A DNA stretch of 64,000 bases, taken from contig NZ_SWDV01000022.1 in the NCBI RefSeq assembly GCF_005877905.1, forward strand, positions 62,001-126,000, in the 5' to 3' direction. This document shows positions 27,513 through 38,517 of this stretch, one piece after another. The first letter of the stretch is position 1. Every line of letters begins with the position of its first letter. This DNA comes from Pseudomonas nicosulfuronedens. Its GTDB lineage: Bacteria; Pseudomonadota; Gammaproteobacteria; Pseudomonadales; Pseudomonadaceae. The notes below the pieces were generated by a model that worked only from the letters and a program-made list of their open reading frames with translations, was not told where the DNA came from and ran no database searches. Both the position numbers and the translations under genes were made by a program.

Positions 27513-28562
27513 TCAACCTTCGGTGCCGCCCTGCAGGCGCTGGCGATAGCGTTCGGGCGGCATCGCATACCAGCGTTTGAACGCGCGATAGAACGGCGAC
27601 AACTCGGCGAACCCACAGGCCCGCGCCACTTCGCGGATCGCCTCGCCCTGCTCCAGCAATTGCGCCGCACGCTGCCGGCGCACCTCCTCCCGCACTTCCC
27701 TGAAGGTCTGCGCGCGGCTCGCCAGGTTGCGCTGCAGCAATCCAGGGCGCACGCCCAGCTCGCGGGCGCAGCTTTGCAGCGTGCATTCCTCCTCCCCCAG
27801 GCGAATGCCGAGCAGGTAGCGCAGGCGGTTGAGCAGGTCGTTCTCGTCCAGCGTCCCCAACTGTTCCCGCGCATGCTCGGTGAGCAAACGGTGCAGCACC
27901 GGGTTGCCGGTGCGCGAAGGCCGGGCCATTTGGGCACGGTCGAACAGCAGTGCGTCATTAGGCTTGCCGAAGCTCGGCGTCAGGCCGAACAGCCGCCGGT
28001 GCTCACTCAGCCGACGCGGCTGCGGATGGCGGAACTCAATGGCCTGGACGCGGAATTCATCGTCGGTGATCAGCGCCAGCAGCTTGAGGAACAGCAGCAT
28101 CAGGCACTCCATCTGCTGCCGCAGGTTGCTGGTGCCCAGGTAGTTGAGGTCGAGGATCAGCCGAATCTGCTCACCCTCCTCGCGCATCTGCGCGGCAAAG
28201 CCACCGGAGAGGATGTGCTGGAAGCGCAGGAAGCTGTGCAGCGCCTCGCGCAGGTCGCTGCTGGCCATCAGCAGGTAGCCGACCACGTCGAGTAACCGCG
28301 GCTTCATCGCCTCGCCCAGGTGCAGGCCGATATCGGCGTCGCCGGTAATCTCGTCCAGCGTCGTCCAGAACAAGGGGGCGTCGTCGTGCACCAGACGACC
28401 GCTCTGCGCCGGCGGCGGCAAGCGCACCTTCTGCAGGGCCTGGCGGTAGATGTCGGTGGGGTCGAAGCCCAGCACCGAAAGCGCCTCATACAGCTGGCGG
28501 CGCAGGGTAGCGGACTGGGTCAGCGCCGGGGTGGCGGGAAAGTTCAACTTGGGGGCGGCCAT
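27513..28562 (-). CDS. AraC-family regulator (Arabinose_bd type)
   Basis: A 349-residue regulator with an Arabinose_bd-type N-terminal domain (about residues 20-210) and a C-terminal AraC DNA-binding domain: ARELGVRPGLLQRNLASRAQTF and IREVARACGFAELSPFYRAFKRWYAMPPERYR. The ATG at 28562 was chosen for its AGGAG; the open frame to 28658 would overlap the divergent acylase leader. It is divergent from the acylase gene with 107 bases between starts, so it is the obvious candidate regulator of that gene. Confidence 0.88.
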   Translation of the reverse strand: MAAPKLNFPATPALTQSATLRRQLYEALSVLGFDPTDIYRQALQKVRLPPPAQSGRLVHDDAPLFWTTLDEITGDADIGLHLGEAMKPRLLDVVGYLLMASSDLREALHSFLRFQHILSGGFAAQMREEGEQIRLILDLNYLGTSNLRQQMECLMLLFLKLLALITDDEFRVQAIEFRHPQPRRLSEHRRLFGLTPSFGKPNDALLFDRAQMARPSRTGNPVLHRLLTEHAREQLGTLDENDLLNRLRYLLGIRLGEEECTLQSCARELGVRPGLLQRNLASRAQTFREVREEVRRQRAAQLLEQGEAIREVARACGFAELSPFYRAFKRWYAMPPERYRQRLQGGTEG

Positions 28563-28669
28563 GGTCACTCCTGGAATTGACCGGAGAATTCCAGCCACGA
28601 GACATTTGGTCAATGAGCGACGAGCGGCATCCACTGCAAAATCGCCGCATAACAACAAGGAGTTGCCGC

Positions 28670-31057
28670 ATGAAACGCACTTTGACTGTCCTCGCTGTCG
28701 TCATCGCCGCTGCAACGGCCGGTGCCGGCTGGTACCTGCACGGCAAGCAGCCGGTACGCGATGGACAACTGCCCCTGGCCGGCCTCGCCAGCGAAGTCAC
28801 GGTCCGCTACGACGAGCGTGGCGTGCCGCACATCAAGGCCGGCAGTGAGGAGGACATGTACCGGGCGATTGGTTATGTCCACGCCCAGGACCGCCTGTTC
28901 CAGATGGAAATCCTGCGGCGTCTGTCCCGTGGCGAGCTGGCCGAGGTGCTCGGGCCCAAGCTGGTGGACACCGACCGCATGTTCCGCAGCCTGCGCATTC
29001 GCGACCACGCGGCGGAGTACGTGAAGACCCAGGACAAGAATTCCCCCGCGTGGAAGGCGCTGGTCGCCTACCTCGATGGCGTCAACCAGTTCCAGGACAG
29101 TCACCCGCGCCCGGTGGAGTTCGACATCCTCGGCATTCCCAAGCGCGCCTTCACGCCCGAAGACACCGTCAGCGTTGCCGGCTACATGGCCTACAGCTTC
29201 GCCGCCGCCTTCCGTACCGAGCCGGTGCTGACCTACGTGCGCGACGAGCTGGGCGCGGACTACCTGAAGGTCTTCGACTTGGACTGGCACCCCGAAGGCG
29301 TGATGACTCCCAAGGCGCTGGCCGCCGCCGACTGGCAGGACCTCAGCGCCATCGCCCGGCTGAGCCACGCGGCGCTGGAGAAGGCCGGCCTGCCGCAGTT
29401 CGAGGGTAGCAACGCCTGGGCCGTTTCCGGTAGCCGCACCAAGAGCGGCAAGCCGCTGCTGGCGGGCGACCCGCACATCCGCTTCGCCGTGCCGGCGGTG
29501 TGGTACGAGATGCAGGCCAGCGCACCGGGCTTCGAACTGTATGGCCACTACCAGGCGCTCAACCCCTTCGCCTCGCTCGGCCACAACCTGCAGTTCGGCT
29601 GGAGCCTGACCATGTTCCAGAACGACGACGTCGATCTGGTCGCCGAGAAGGTCAACCCCGACAACCCCAACCAGGTCTGGTACCACGGCCAGTGGGTGGA
29701 CCTGAAGAGCGAGGAGCAGAGCATCGCAGTGAAGGGCGAGGCGCCGGTGAAGATTACCCTGCGCAGCTCGCCCCACGGCCCGCTGGTCAACGACGCGCTG
29801 GGTACCGCCTCGGGCAAGACCCCAGTGGCGATGTGGTGGGCCTTCCTGGAAACCCAGAACCCGATCCTCGACGCCTTCTACGAACTGAACCGCGCCGACA
29901 CCCTCACCAAGGCGCGCACGGCGGCGTCGAAAATTCAGTCGCCGGGACTCAACGTGGTCTATGCCAATGCCCACGGCGACATCGGCTGGTGGGCCTCGGC
30001 GCAGTTGCCGGTACGTCCGGACGGGGTCAACCCGAACTTCCTGCTCGACGGCGCCAGCAGCCAGGCCGACAAGACCGGTTTCTACCCCTTCAGCGAGAAC
30101 CCGCAGGAAGAGAACCCGGCGCGCGGCTACATCGTCTCCGCCAACTTCCAGCCGGTGCCGGCCAACGGCCGACCGGTGCCCGGTTACTACAACCTGCCCG
30201 ATCGAGGCCAGCAGCTGAACAAGCGCCTGTCCGACAACTCGGTGAAGTGGGACCTGCAGAACAGCCAGGCGCTGCAACTGGACACCGCCACCGGCTATGG
30301 CCCGCGCTTCCTCAAGCCGCTGCTGCCAATCCTGCGTGAGGCCGCTGCGACCGACGAAGAAAAGGCGCTGGTGGAGAACCTGGCCAACTGGCAGGGCGAC
30401 CATCCGCTGGATTCCGTCACCGCGACAGTTTTCAACCAGCTGCTCTACCAGGTGGCCGATGGCGCCATGCGCGACGAAATGGGCGACGCCTTCTTCGACA
30501 ACCTGCTGTCCACCCGCGTGCTCGACGTGGCCCTGCCGCGTCTGGCCGCCGACGAGCAGTCGCCCTGGTGGGACAACCGCAAGACGCCGCAGCGGGAAAC
30601 CCGCGCCGATATCGTCAAGGCCGCCTGGAAGGACAGCCTGGCGCACCTGCGCGCAAAACTCGGCCAGGACTCGGAGCAGTGGCAGTGGGGCAAGGCGCAC
30701 ACCCTCACTCACGGCCACCCGCTGGGCCAGCAGAAGCCGCTGGACCGACTCTTCAATGTCGGCCCGTTCGCCGCGCCGGGCGGCCACGAGGTGCCGAACA
30801 ACCTCTCCGCCCGTGTCGGCCCGGCGCCCTGGCAAGTGGTCTACGGCCCGTCCACTCGTCGCCTGATCGACTTCGCCGACCCGGCCCATAGCCTGGGCAT
30901 CAATCCGGTCGGCCAGAGCGGCGTGCCGTTCGACAAGCACTACGACGACCAGGCCGAGGCCTATATCGAAGGCCAGTATCTGCCACAGCACTATGACGAC
31001 AACGAAGTGAAGGCCAATACCCACGGCATCCTGCGACTGATCCCCGTCCGTCGCTGA
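28670..31057 (+). CDS. hacB: Acyl-homoserine lactone acylase / penicillin acylase family (HacB-like)
   Basis: A 795-residue Ntn-hydrolase precursor. Residues 1-22 act as signal or membrane anchor. The alpha chain has the family motif YVHAQDRLFQMEILRRLSRGELAEVLG (about residues 71-97). The autoproteolysis site is at EGSNAWAVSG, giving Ser as the N-terminal nucleophile of the beta chain (about residue 247); the oxyanion and substrate part LLAGDPHIRFAVPAVWYEM follows. HacB of P. aeruginosa, found next to the spu genes, cleaves long-chain acyl-homoserine lactones and can quench quorum signals. A physiological role in signal turnover is not proven. AAGGAG eight bases before the ATG at 28670 decides the start. 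Confidence 0.88.
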   Translation: MKRTLTVLAVVIAAATAGAGWYLHGKQPVRDGQLPLAGLASEVTVRYDERGVPHIKAGSEEDMYRAIGYVHAQDRLFQMEILRRLSRGELAEVLGPKLVDTDRMFRSLRIRDHAAEYVKTQDKNSPAWKALVAYLDGVNQFQDSHPRPVEFDILGIPKRAFTPEDTVSVAGYMAYSFAAAFRTEPVLTYVRDELGADYLKVFDLDWHPEGVMTPKALAAADWQDLSAIARLSHAALEKAGLPQFEGSNAWAVSGSRTKSGKPLLAGDPHIRFAVPAVWYEMQASAPGFELYGHYQALNPFASLGHNLQFGWSLTMFQNDDVDLVAEKVNPDNPNQVWYHGQWVDLKSEEQSIAVKGEAPVKITLRSSPHGPLVNDALGTASGKTPVAMWWAFLETQNPILDAFYELNRADTLTKARTAASKIQSPGLNVVYANAHGDIGWWASAQLPVRPDGVNPNFLLDGASSQADKTGFYPFSENPQEENPARGYIVSANFQPVPANGRPVPGYYNLPDRGQQLNKRLSDNSVKWDLQNSQALQLDTATGYGPRFLKPLLPILREAAATDEEKALVENLANWQGDHPLDSVTATVFNQLLYQVADGAMRDEMGDAFFDNLLSTRVLDVALPRLAADEQSPWWDNRKTPQRETRADIVKAAWKDSLAHLRAKLGQDSEQWQWGKAHTLTHGHPLGQQKPLDRLFNVGPFAAPGGHEVPNNLSARVGPAPWQVVYGPSTRRLIDFADPAHSLGINPVGQSGVPFDKHYDDQAEAYIEGQYLPQHYDDNEVKANTHGILRLIPVRR

Positions 31058-31076
31058 TTCGTTCTGTTAGAAATGA

Positions 31077-31102
31077 AAAACCCCGCTTCGGCGGGGTTTT
31101 TC
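31077..31102 (+). terminator. Terminator after the acylase gene
   Basis: AAAACCCCGC-TTC-GGCGGGGTTTTT is a short strong hairpin with T-run, 20 bases after the acylase stop. Confidence 0.93.
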
Positions 31103-31393
31103 ATGGGTGGATGTAGAGAGTGCTGCGGGAGATGCCAGAGGCTCCCTGGCGCGGTATTTCCCCTGGGATAACGATCGGGGTGTTGTATTGGGCGCCGTCT
31201 CCCGCACGGAGTGCCAAAAGGCGTCACTGGAAGTTTGCCGGCTGCGCGGCCCGGCCCTGGTTCGGGGGGTGACCGGACAACGCATCCGAACACTTCAAGC
31301 GTAGTTGGCAATCGGCCGGGAGCGAGACTTTGCGACCCACGGATTTTTCCGATAAGTCCCGATTTTCCAAGCACTTCGGAATAACGTGTGAGC
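31103..31393. other. Unassigned intergenic stretch between two terminators
   Basis: About 290 bases between the acylase terminator and the spuH terminator. I find no convincing ORF. It holds nine-base inverted repeats TGCGGGAGA (31124-31132) and TCTCCCGCA (31198-31206) that could fold as a long stem. No known RNA family is recognised. Confidence 0.35.
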
Positions 31394-31426
31394 AAAAAAC
31401 ACGGGCCACCCGAAGGTGGCCCGTGG
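31394..31426 (-). terminator. Terminator of the spu operon
   Basis: On the minus strand CCACGGGCCACC-TTCG-GGTGGCCCGTG is followed by TTTTTTG; placed 40 bases beyond the spuH stop. Confidence 0.93.
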
Positions 31427-31465
31427 TTCGACAATCGCCGGATACAACCGGCCGACAAGACGGCG

Positions 31466-32338
31466 TCAGGCGGTGGCTGTCGAACCCTTCTGCCAATCGG
31501 TCGCGTTGGACTCCATGGCTTCCTGGATCGCACGCTTGCGACGTTCCTCGGCCTGACGGGTGAAGTACCAGGCGAAGAAGGTGAACAGCGAGACAGTCAG
31601 CAGGATCAGGCTGGCGACGGCGTTGATCTCCGGCTTCACGCCCAGACGCACGGCGGAGAACACTTCCATCGGCAGGGTGGTGGAGCCAGGGCCGGACACG
31701 AAGCTGGCCAGCACCAGGTCATCCAGCGACAGCGCGAAGGACATCATGCCGCCCGCCGCCAGCGACGGGGCGATCATCGGGATGGTGATCAGCATGAACA
31801 CTTTCCAGGGCTTGGCGCCCAGATCCATGGCCGCTTCCTCGATGGACAGGTCCAGCTCACGCAGACGCGCCGACACCACCACTGCCACGTAGGACGAGCA
31901 GAAGCTGGTGTGGGCGATCCAGATGGTCACGATGCCGCGTTCCTGCGGCCAGCCAATCAGCTGGGCCATGGCAACGAACAGCAGCAGCAGCGACAGGCCG
32001 GTGATCACCTCGGGCATGACCAGCGGCGCGGTCACCATGCCGCCGAACAGCGTACGGCCACGGAAGCGCGGGATGCGGGTCAGCACGAAGGCAGCCAGGG
32101 TACCCAGGGCCACCGAGGAGATCGCGGTGTAGCAGGCGATCTCCAGCGAGCGGAACACCGAACCGACCAGCTGCTGGTTGTCCAGCAGGCCGACGTACCA
32201 TTTCACCGACCAGCCGCCCCACACGGTCACCAGTTTGGAGCCGTTGAAGGAGTAGATGACCAGGATGATCATCGGCACGTAGATGAAGAGCAGGCCCAAC
32301 ACCAGCATGATGTTGGAGAACGACCAACGCTTGTTCAT
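31466..32338 (-). CDS. spuH: Spermidine/putrescine ABC transporter permease SpuH
   Basis: A 290-residue PotC-type inner-membrane permease with six predicted helices and the EAA loop EEAAMDLGAKPWKVFMLITIPMIAP. It pairs with SpuG and is energised by SpuF for import of spermidine and putrescine delivered by SpuE and SpuD. It is the last gene of spuABCDEFGH; its start overlaps the spuG stop by four bases. The C-terminal 30 residues are polar and charged, as in relatives. Confidence 0.95.
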   Translation of the reverse strand: MNKRWSFSNIMLVLGLLFIYVPMIILVIYSFNGSKLVTVWGGWSVKWYVGLLDNQQLVGSVFRSLEIACYTAISSVALGTLAAFVLTRIPRFRGRTLFGGMVTAPLVMPEVITGLSLLLLFVAMAQLIGWPQERGIVTIWIAHTSFCSSYVAVVVSARLRELDLSIEEAAMDLGAKPWKVFMLITIPMIAPSLAAGGMMSFALSLDDLVLASFVSGPGSTTLPMEVFSAVRLGVKPEINAVASLILLTVSLFTFFAWYFTRQAEERRKRAIQEAMESNATDWQKGSTATA

Positions 32339-33246
32339 ACCTTGCCCTCCAGCTCTTTAGCCTGGTTCTTGTTGAACAGGATGATGGGGATGATCAGGAT
32401 CGCCAGCATCACGACAGCAAGGGCAGATGCCACCGGCCAGTCACGGTTGTTGAAGAACTCCTGCCACAGCACCTTGCCGATCATCAGCGTCTCGGGGCCA
32501 CCCAGCAGTTCCGGGATCACGAACTCGCCCACCGCCGGGATGAACACCAGCATGCAGCCGGCGATGATGCCGTTCTTGGACAGCGGGACGGTGATCTTCC
32601 AGAAGCTGGTGAAGCTGCGCGCACCGAGGTCGGACGCGGCTTCCAGCAGGCTCATGTCGTGCTTCACCAGGTTGGCGTAGAGCGGCATGACCATGAAGGG
32701 CAGGTACGAGTAGACGATGCCGATGTACACCGCGAAGTTGGTGTTCAGGATCGTCAGCGGCTCGTTGATGATGCCCAGCCACATCAGGAAGCTGTTGAGC
32801 AGGCCGTTGTTGGACAGAATGCCCATCCAGGCGTACACGCGGATCAGGATCGCCGTCCAGGTCGGCATCATGATCAGCAGCAGCAGGACGGTCTGCATTT
32901 CCTTGCTGGCGCGGGCGATGGCGTAGGCCATCGGGTAACCGATAACAAGGCAGAGGAAAGTGCTGATCGCCGCCATCTTCAGCGAGCCCAGGTAGGCATC
33001 GATGTAGAGCGGGTCGTCCGTCAGCATCAGGTAGTTGCCCAGGTTCATCACGACCTGGAGCGTCTGGTCGGCGTACTGGAACACTTCGGTGTACGGCGGA
33101 ATGGCCACGTCTGCGGCTGCCAGACTGATCTTCAGCACGATGGCGAAGGGCAGCAGGAAGAACAGGAACAGCCAGAAGAACGGCACACCGATCACGGCAT
33201 GCCGGCCCGTAGGCAGGCGCTTCATGAGCGATTTGCTGATGTTCAT
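32335..33246 (-). CDS. spuG: Spermidine/putrescine ABC transporter permease SpuG
   Basis: A 303-residue PotB-type permease. Six helices are predicted, with the EAA loop EAASDLGARSFTSFWKITVPLSKNGI at about residues 202-227. It forms the channel heterodimer with SpuH. ATGA overlaps at both ends (with spuF stop and spuH start) indicate coupled translation of the three membrane-complex genes. Confidence 0.95.
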   Translation of the reverse strand: MNISKSLMKRLPTGRHAVIGVPFFWLFLFFLLPFAIVLKISLAAADVAIPPYTEVFQYADQTLQVVMNLGNYLMLTDDPLYIDAYLGSLKMAAISTFLCLVIGYPMAYAIARASKEMQTVLLLLIMMPTWTAILIRVYAWMGILSNNGLLNSFLMWLGIINEPLTILNTNFAVYIGIVYSYLPFMVMPLYANLVKHDMSLLEAASDLGARSFTSFWKITVPLSKNGIIAGCMLVFIPAVGEFVIPELLGGPETLMIGKVLWQEFFNNRDWPVASALAVVMLAILIIPIILFNKNQAKELEGKV

Positions 33247-34397
33247 GATTGCAGTACCACACCGCTGTCGTCGTACCAGCTGATGTAAACCGGCTGGTCC
33301 CAGGTCGGACGCGCCACGTGGCGCTCGGCGTTGGCCATGAAGGCCTGGACGATGAAGCCGGAGGCCAGCTTGATGTAGTACACCGAGTGGCCACCCAGGT
33401 AGGCGATGTCGTGGACGGTGCCCTGGGCGACGTTGAAGCCTTCGTGCTCGAGGTTTTCCGGCTTCTGCGCGCTGACCATGACCTTTTCAGGACGCAGCGC
33501 GTAGGTCATGCGCTTGTTCTCGGCACGGGTGCTGATGCCGTGGCCGATGTAGATCGGGTTTTCCAGCTGCGGGCAGGCAATGACCGCGTGATCCTGCAGG
33601 TCCTCGACGATCTCGCCATCGAACAGGTTGACGTTGCCGATGAACTCGCAGATCAGGCGGCTGGCCGGCGTCTCGTAGATGTCCATCGGGCTGCCGATCT
33701 GCTCGATGCAACCCAGGTGCATGATGGCAATGCGCTGGGCCATGGTCATGGCCTCTTCCTGGTCGTGGGTCACCATCACGCAGGTCACACCTACGCGCTC
33801 GATGATCTCTACCAGTTCCAGCTGCATCTGCGAACGCAGTTTCTTGTCCAGGGCGCCCATGGGCTCGTCGAGCAGCAGCAGCTTCGGGCGCTTGGCCAGG
33901 GAGCGGGCCAGGGCGACACGCTGACGCTGGCCACCGGAGAGCTGGTGCGGCTTGCGCTTGGCGTACTGGGTCATCTGCACGAGCTTGAGCATCTCGTCGA
34001 CGATCTTGTCGATCTCCGCCTTGGGCAGGCCGTCCTGCTTCAGGCCGAAGGCGATGTTCTGCGCCACGCTCATGTGGGGGAACAGGGCGTACGACTGGAA
34101 CATCATGTTGATCGGCCGCTCATAGGGCGGCAGGTCGGTAATGTCCTGGCCATCGAGGAAGATGCGACCTTCAGTGGGACGCTCGAAACCAGCCAGCATG
34201 CGAAGCAGGGTCGACTTGCCCGAACCCGAACCACCCAGCAGGGCGAAGATCTCGCCCTTCTTGATGTCCAGGGACACGCTGTCCACAGCCAGCGTTTCGT
34301 CGAACTGCTTGCTGACCCGGTCGATTTTTACCAGAACCTCTTTAGGCTTCTGGTCGCCACTCAAGGCTTTCTTGTAGGCACCGGAGGCTATTGCCAT
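33243..34397 (-). CDS. spuF: Spermidine/putrescine ABC transporter ATPase SpuF
   Basis: A 384-residue PotA-type ATPase. Walker A GGSGSGKSTLLRML, signature LSGGQRQRVAL, Walker B LLLLDEPMGALD, H-loop [15 protein letters not shown] and a C-terminal TOBE region (about residues 290-384) are all present. The ATG at 34397 (MAIASGAYKKAL) follows GGGAG; the frame can extend five codons to a TTG, which is less likely. Fourth from the end of the operon. Confidence 0.95.
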   Translation of the reverse strand: MAIASGAYKKALSGDQKPKEVLVKIDRVSKQFDETLAVDSVSLDIKKGEIFALLGGSGSGKSTLLRMLAGFERPTEGRIFLDGQDITDLPPYERPINMMFQSYALFPHMSVAQNIAFGLKQDGLPKAEIDKIVDEMLKLVQMTQYAKRKPHQLSGGQRQRVALARSLAKRPKLLLLDEPMGALDKKLRSQMQLELVEIIERVGVTCVMVTHDQEEAMTMAQRIAIMHLGCIEQIGSPMDIYETPASRLICEFIGNVNLFDGEIVEDLQDHAVIACPQLENPIYIGHGISTRAENKRMTYALRPEKVMVSAQKPENLEHEGFNVAQGTVHDIAYLGGHSVYYIKLASGFIVQAFMANAERHVARPTWDQPVYISWYDDSGVVLQS

Positions 34398-34546
34398 TAC
34401 CACAACTCCCAAATCATAGAGGCCCGGCCCCCGCGGCCGGGCATGCTTGGTATTACAGGGCTGGCGCAGTTTACGTGCGCCGGAAAACCTTTCGAGAGGC
34501 TCTCCGACGCTCCGTGCCCGCGCGGACGGATTTGGGGAAAACCGTC

Positions 34547-35662
<1,116 letters not shown>

Positions 35663-35869
35663 TTAACTACTTCAGTCGGTTGCTGCCGGGGTTTCGACGG
35701 CCGGTCCGTGGATAGCGCCGAACCCATCATCAGCACGAGAGCGCCGGGGCTTGCGCAGCCATTCCACCGATGGAAGCTGTTTGTTGCTACCGGTAGCGAG
35801 CGAGGGAGCGCACTCCCCCGCCGCTGTCCCGGTACATCCGCTGCCACACAGGCGACAGCGACTACCCAA

Positions 35870-36970
35870 TTACTTGCCGGACTTGATGGTGGTCCAGCTG
35901 CGGGTCATCAGACGCTGGGTCTTCGCCGGCAGGTCCGGGAAGGCGTACAGCTTCTTCATGGTTTCCGGAGTCGGGTAGATGCCCGGGTCGTTGCGGATCG
36001 CGTCGTTCACCAGCGGGGTGGCGGCGGCGTTGCCGTTCGGGAACTGCACGACGTTGGTGATCTCGGACATGACCGCCGGCTCGAGCAGGAAGTTGATCCA
36101 CTTCAGCGCGGCTTCCTGGTTCTCGGCATCCTTCGGAATGGCAACGGTGTCGAAGAACGCGCCGGCACCTTCCTTCGGAATGTTGTACTTCACAGTGACC
36201 TTGTTCTTGGCTTCTTCAGCGCGGGACTTGGCCTGGTACACGTCACCCGAGTAACCGATAGCCACGCAGATGTTGCCGTTGGCGATGTCGGAGATGTACT
36301 TGGAGGAGTGGAAGTAGGAGACGTACGGACGAATCTTCAGGAACAGCGCTTCGGCTTCCTTCAGCTCTTTCGGGTCCTGGCTATCAGGCTTGTAGCCCAG
36401 GTAGTGCAGGGCGGCCGGAAGCATTTCGGTCGGCGAGTCGAGGAAGCTCACACCGCAGGCCTTCAGCTTCTGGATGTTTTCCGGCTTGAACACCAGGTCC
36501 CAGGAATCCACCGGGGCGTTGTCGCCCAGCGCGGCCTTGACCTTGTCCGGGTTGTAGCCGATGCCGATGGTGCCCCACATGTAGGGGATCGCGTACTGGT
36601 TGCCCGGGTCGCTGATCTCCAGCGTCTTCATGATGTCCGGGTTCAGGTTCTTCCAGTTCGGCAGCTTGGACTTGTCCAGCGGCTGATAGACGCCAGCCTT
36701 GATCTGCTTGGCCAGGAAGGAGTTGGACGGCACCACGATGTCGTAGCCCGACTTGCCGGCCAGCAGCTTGGCCTCCAGCACTTCGTTGCTGTCGTAGACG
36801 TCGTAGACGACCTTGATTCCGGTTTCCTTGGTGAACTTGTCGACCGTGTCCGGCGCGATGTAGTCCGACCAGTTGTAGACGTGCAGCACCTTGTCATCTG
36901 CCTGCGCCATACCAGCCACAGCGCCCGCCAGCGTTACAGCGAGCAGGGATTTGCCGAAGGTCTTGAACAT
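35870..36970 (-). CDS. spuD: Putrescine-binding periplasmic protein SpuD
   Basis: A 366-residue binding protein with signal peptide (residues 1-25, ending AQA). It shares the fold and motifs of SpuE ([59 protein letters not shown]). In PAO1 the first of the pair prefers putrescine; that specificity is carried over by position. The ATG at 36970 with GGAG upstream was chosen over a start 16 codons earlier. The spuD-spuE spacer is 228 bases, long enough for an internal promoter or processing site. Confidence 0.92.
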   Translation of the reverse strand: MFKTFGKSLLAVTLAGAVAGMAQADDKVLHVYNWSDYIAPDTVDKFTKETGIKVVYDVYDSNEVLEAKLLAGKSGYDIVVPSNSFLAKQIKAGVYQPLDKSKLPNWKNLNPDIMKTLEISDPGNQYAIPYMWGTIGIGYNPDKVKAALGDNAPVDSWDLVFKPENIQKLKACGVSFLDSPTEMLPAALHYLGYKPDSQDPKELKEAEALFLKIRPYVSYFHSSKYISDIANGNICVAIGYSGDVYQAKSRAEEAKNKVTVKYNIPKEGAGAFFDTVAIPKDAENQEAALKWINFLLEPAVMSEITNVVQFPNGNAAATPLVNDAIRNDPGIYPTPETMKKLYAFPDLPAKTQRLMTRSWTTIKSGK

Positions 36971-37088
36971 GCGGGTAGCTCCAGTTGTTTTTCTTGATGT
37001 TCCGGGTGGCGTGGACATCTCCTTCCGTCACCACCCGGTGAGCCTGGCCAACGCACAGGCGCAGTCTGTCAAAGGTCCGGTGAAAGAC

Positions 37089-38456
37089 TCAAGACAGAAC
37101 GGCTGCGGCGGTTTGATCGAGGCACTTGCGCGCCAGGGTGATCAGGTCATCGATCTGCGATTTCTCGATCACCAGCGGCGGCGAGATAATCATAGTGTCT
37201 CCCACCGCGCGCATGATCAGACCGTTGCGGAAGCAGTGCTCGCGGCACAGCATCCCGACACCCTTGCCTTCGAAGCGCTCGCGGGTCTTCTTGTTCTTCA
37301 CCAGCTCCAGTGCTGCCACCAGGCCTACCCCGCGGGCTTCGCCTACCAGGGGATGGTCGGCCAGCTCTTGCCAGCGCTGCTGCAAATACGGTGCCGTTTC
37401 GTTCTTCACGCGCTCGACGATTTTCTCTTCGCGCAGGATACGGATGTTCTCCAGCGCCACCGCAGCGGCTACCGGGTGACCAGAGTAAGTGAAGCCGTGA
37501 TAGAACTCCCCACCCTCATTCAGGGTATGGACGATCTCGTCGCGAACGATCACGCCACCCATGGGGATGTAGCCGGAAGTCAGGCCCTTGGCGATCGGCA
37601 TCAGGTCCGGGGCGTTGCCGAAGTACTGGCTGCCGAACCATTCGCCGGTACGGCCGAAGCCGCAGATGACTTCGTCGGCGATGAACAGGATGTCGTACTT
37701 GGCGAGGATCTCGCGGATCTTCGGCCAGTAGGATTTCGGCGGAATGATCACGCCGCCCGCGCCCTGCAGGGGCTCGGCGATGAAGGCGGCAACCTTGTCT
37801 TCGCCGACTTCGAGGATCTTCTTCTCCAGTTGCTCGGCCGCCCAGACGCCGAACTCTTCCGGGTCCATGTCGCCGCCTTCGCCGAACCAGTACGGTTGGG
37901 CGATGTGCTCGATGCCGGGGATCGGCAGGTCACCCTGCTCGTGCAGAGCCTTCATGCCGCCCAGGCTGACGCCGGCGACGGTGGAACCGTGGTAGCCGTT
38001 CCAGCGGCCGATGACCACTTTCTTCTGCGGCTGGCCCTTGATGCTCCAGTAGTGGCGGACCATGCGCAGCACGGTGTCGTTGGACTCCGACCCCGAGCCG
38101 GTGAAGAACACGTGGTTCATGCCTTCGGGGGCGATGTCGGCGATGGCCTTGGACAGCTCCAGTACCGGCGGGTGGGCAGTCTGGAAGAACAGGTTGTAGT
38201 AGGGCAGTTCCTGCATCTGCTTGTAGGCGACTTCAGCCAGCTCCTTGCGACCGTAGCCGACGTTCACGCACCACAGGCCAGCCATGCCGTCGAGGATCTT
38301 GTTGCCCTCGCTGTCCCACAGGTACACGCCTTCGGCCTTGGTGATGATGCGCGCACCCTTCTCGTTCAGCTGCTTGTAGTCGGTGAACGGAGCCAGGTGG
38401 TGATCACGGCTGAGCGCCTGCCAGTGTTGGGTGTTGGCGCTGGTCTGGTTAGTCAT
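37089..38456 (-). CDS. spuC: Polyamine:pyruvate transaminase SpuC
   Basis: A 455-residue class III PLP transaminase. Cofactor motifs: GSGSESNDTVLRM (phosphate binding), DEVICGFGRTGEWFGSQYF (Asp contacting PLP N1), and the Schiff-base Lys in PIAKGLTSGYIPMGG at about residue 288. SpuC transfers the amino group of putrescine, cadaverine and related amines to pyruvate, giving aminoaldehydes and alanine. It is the third gene of the operon; 61 bases separate its start from the spuB stop. Confidence 0.95.
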   Translation of the reverse strand: MTNQTSANTQHWQALSRDHHLAPFTDYKQLNEKGARIITKAEGVYLWDSEGNKILDGMAGLWCVNVGYGRKELAEVAYKQMQELPYYNLFFQTAHPPVLELSKAIADIAPEGMNHVFFTGSGSESNDTVLRMVRHYWSIKGQPQKKVVIGRWNGYHGSTVAGVSLGGMKALHEQGDLPIPGIEHIAQPYWFGEGGDMDPEEFGVWAAEQLEKKILEVGEDKVAAFIAEPLQGAGGVIIPPKSYWPKIREILAKYDILFIADEVICGFGRTGEWFGSQYFGNAPDLMPIAKGLTSGYIPMGGVIVRDEIVHTLNEGGEFYHGFTYSGHPVAAAVALENIRILREEKIVERVKNETAPYLQQRWQELADHPLVGEARGVGLVAALELVKNKKTRERFEGKGVGMLCREHCFRNGLIMRAVGDTMIISPPLVIEKSQIDDLITLARKCLDQTAAAVLS

Positions 38457-38517
38457 CTTGATAAAACCTCTTTTCTAAGAAACACGGGGCCCGGCCACGC
38501 GCCGGACCCCACGCCGA

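Noticed and set aside
28610-31024. 804-residue minus-strand frame opposite the acylase
   Set aside because: Shadow frame caused by third-position GC bias; the acylase has intact catalytic motifs on the plus strand.
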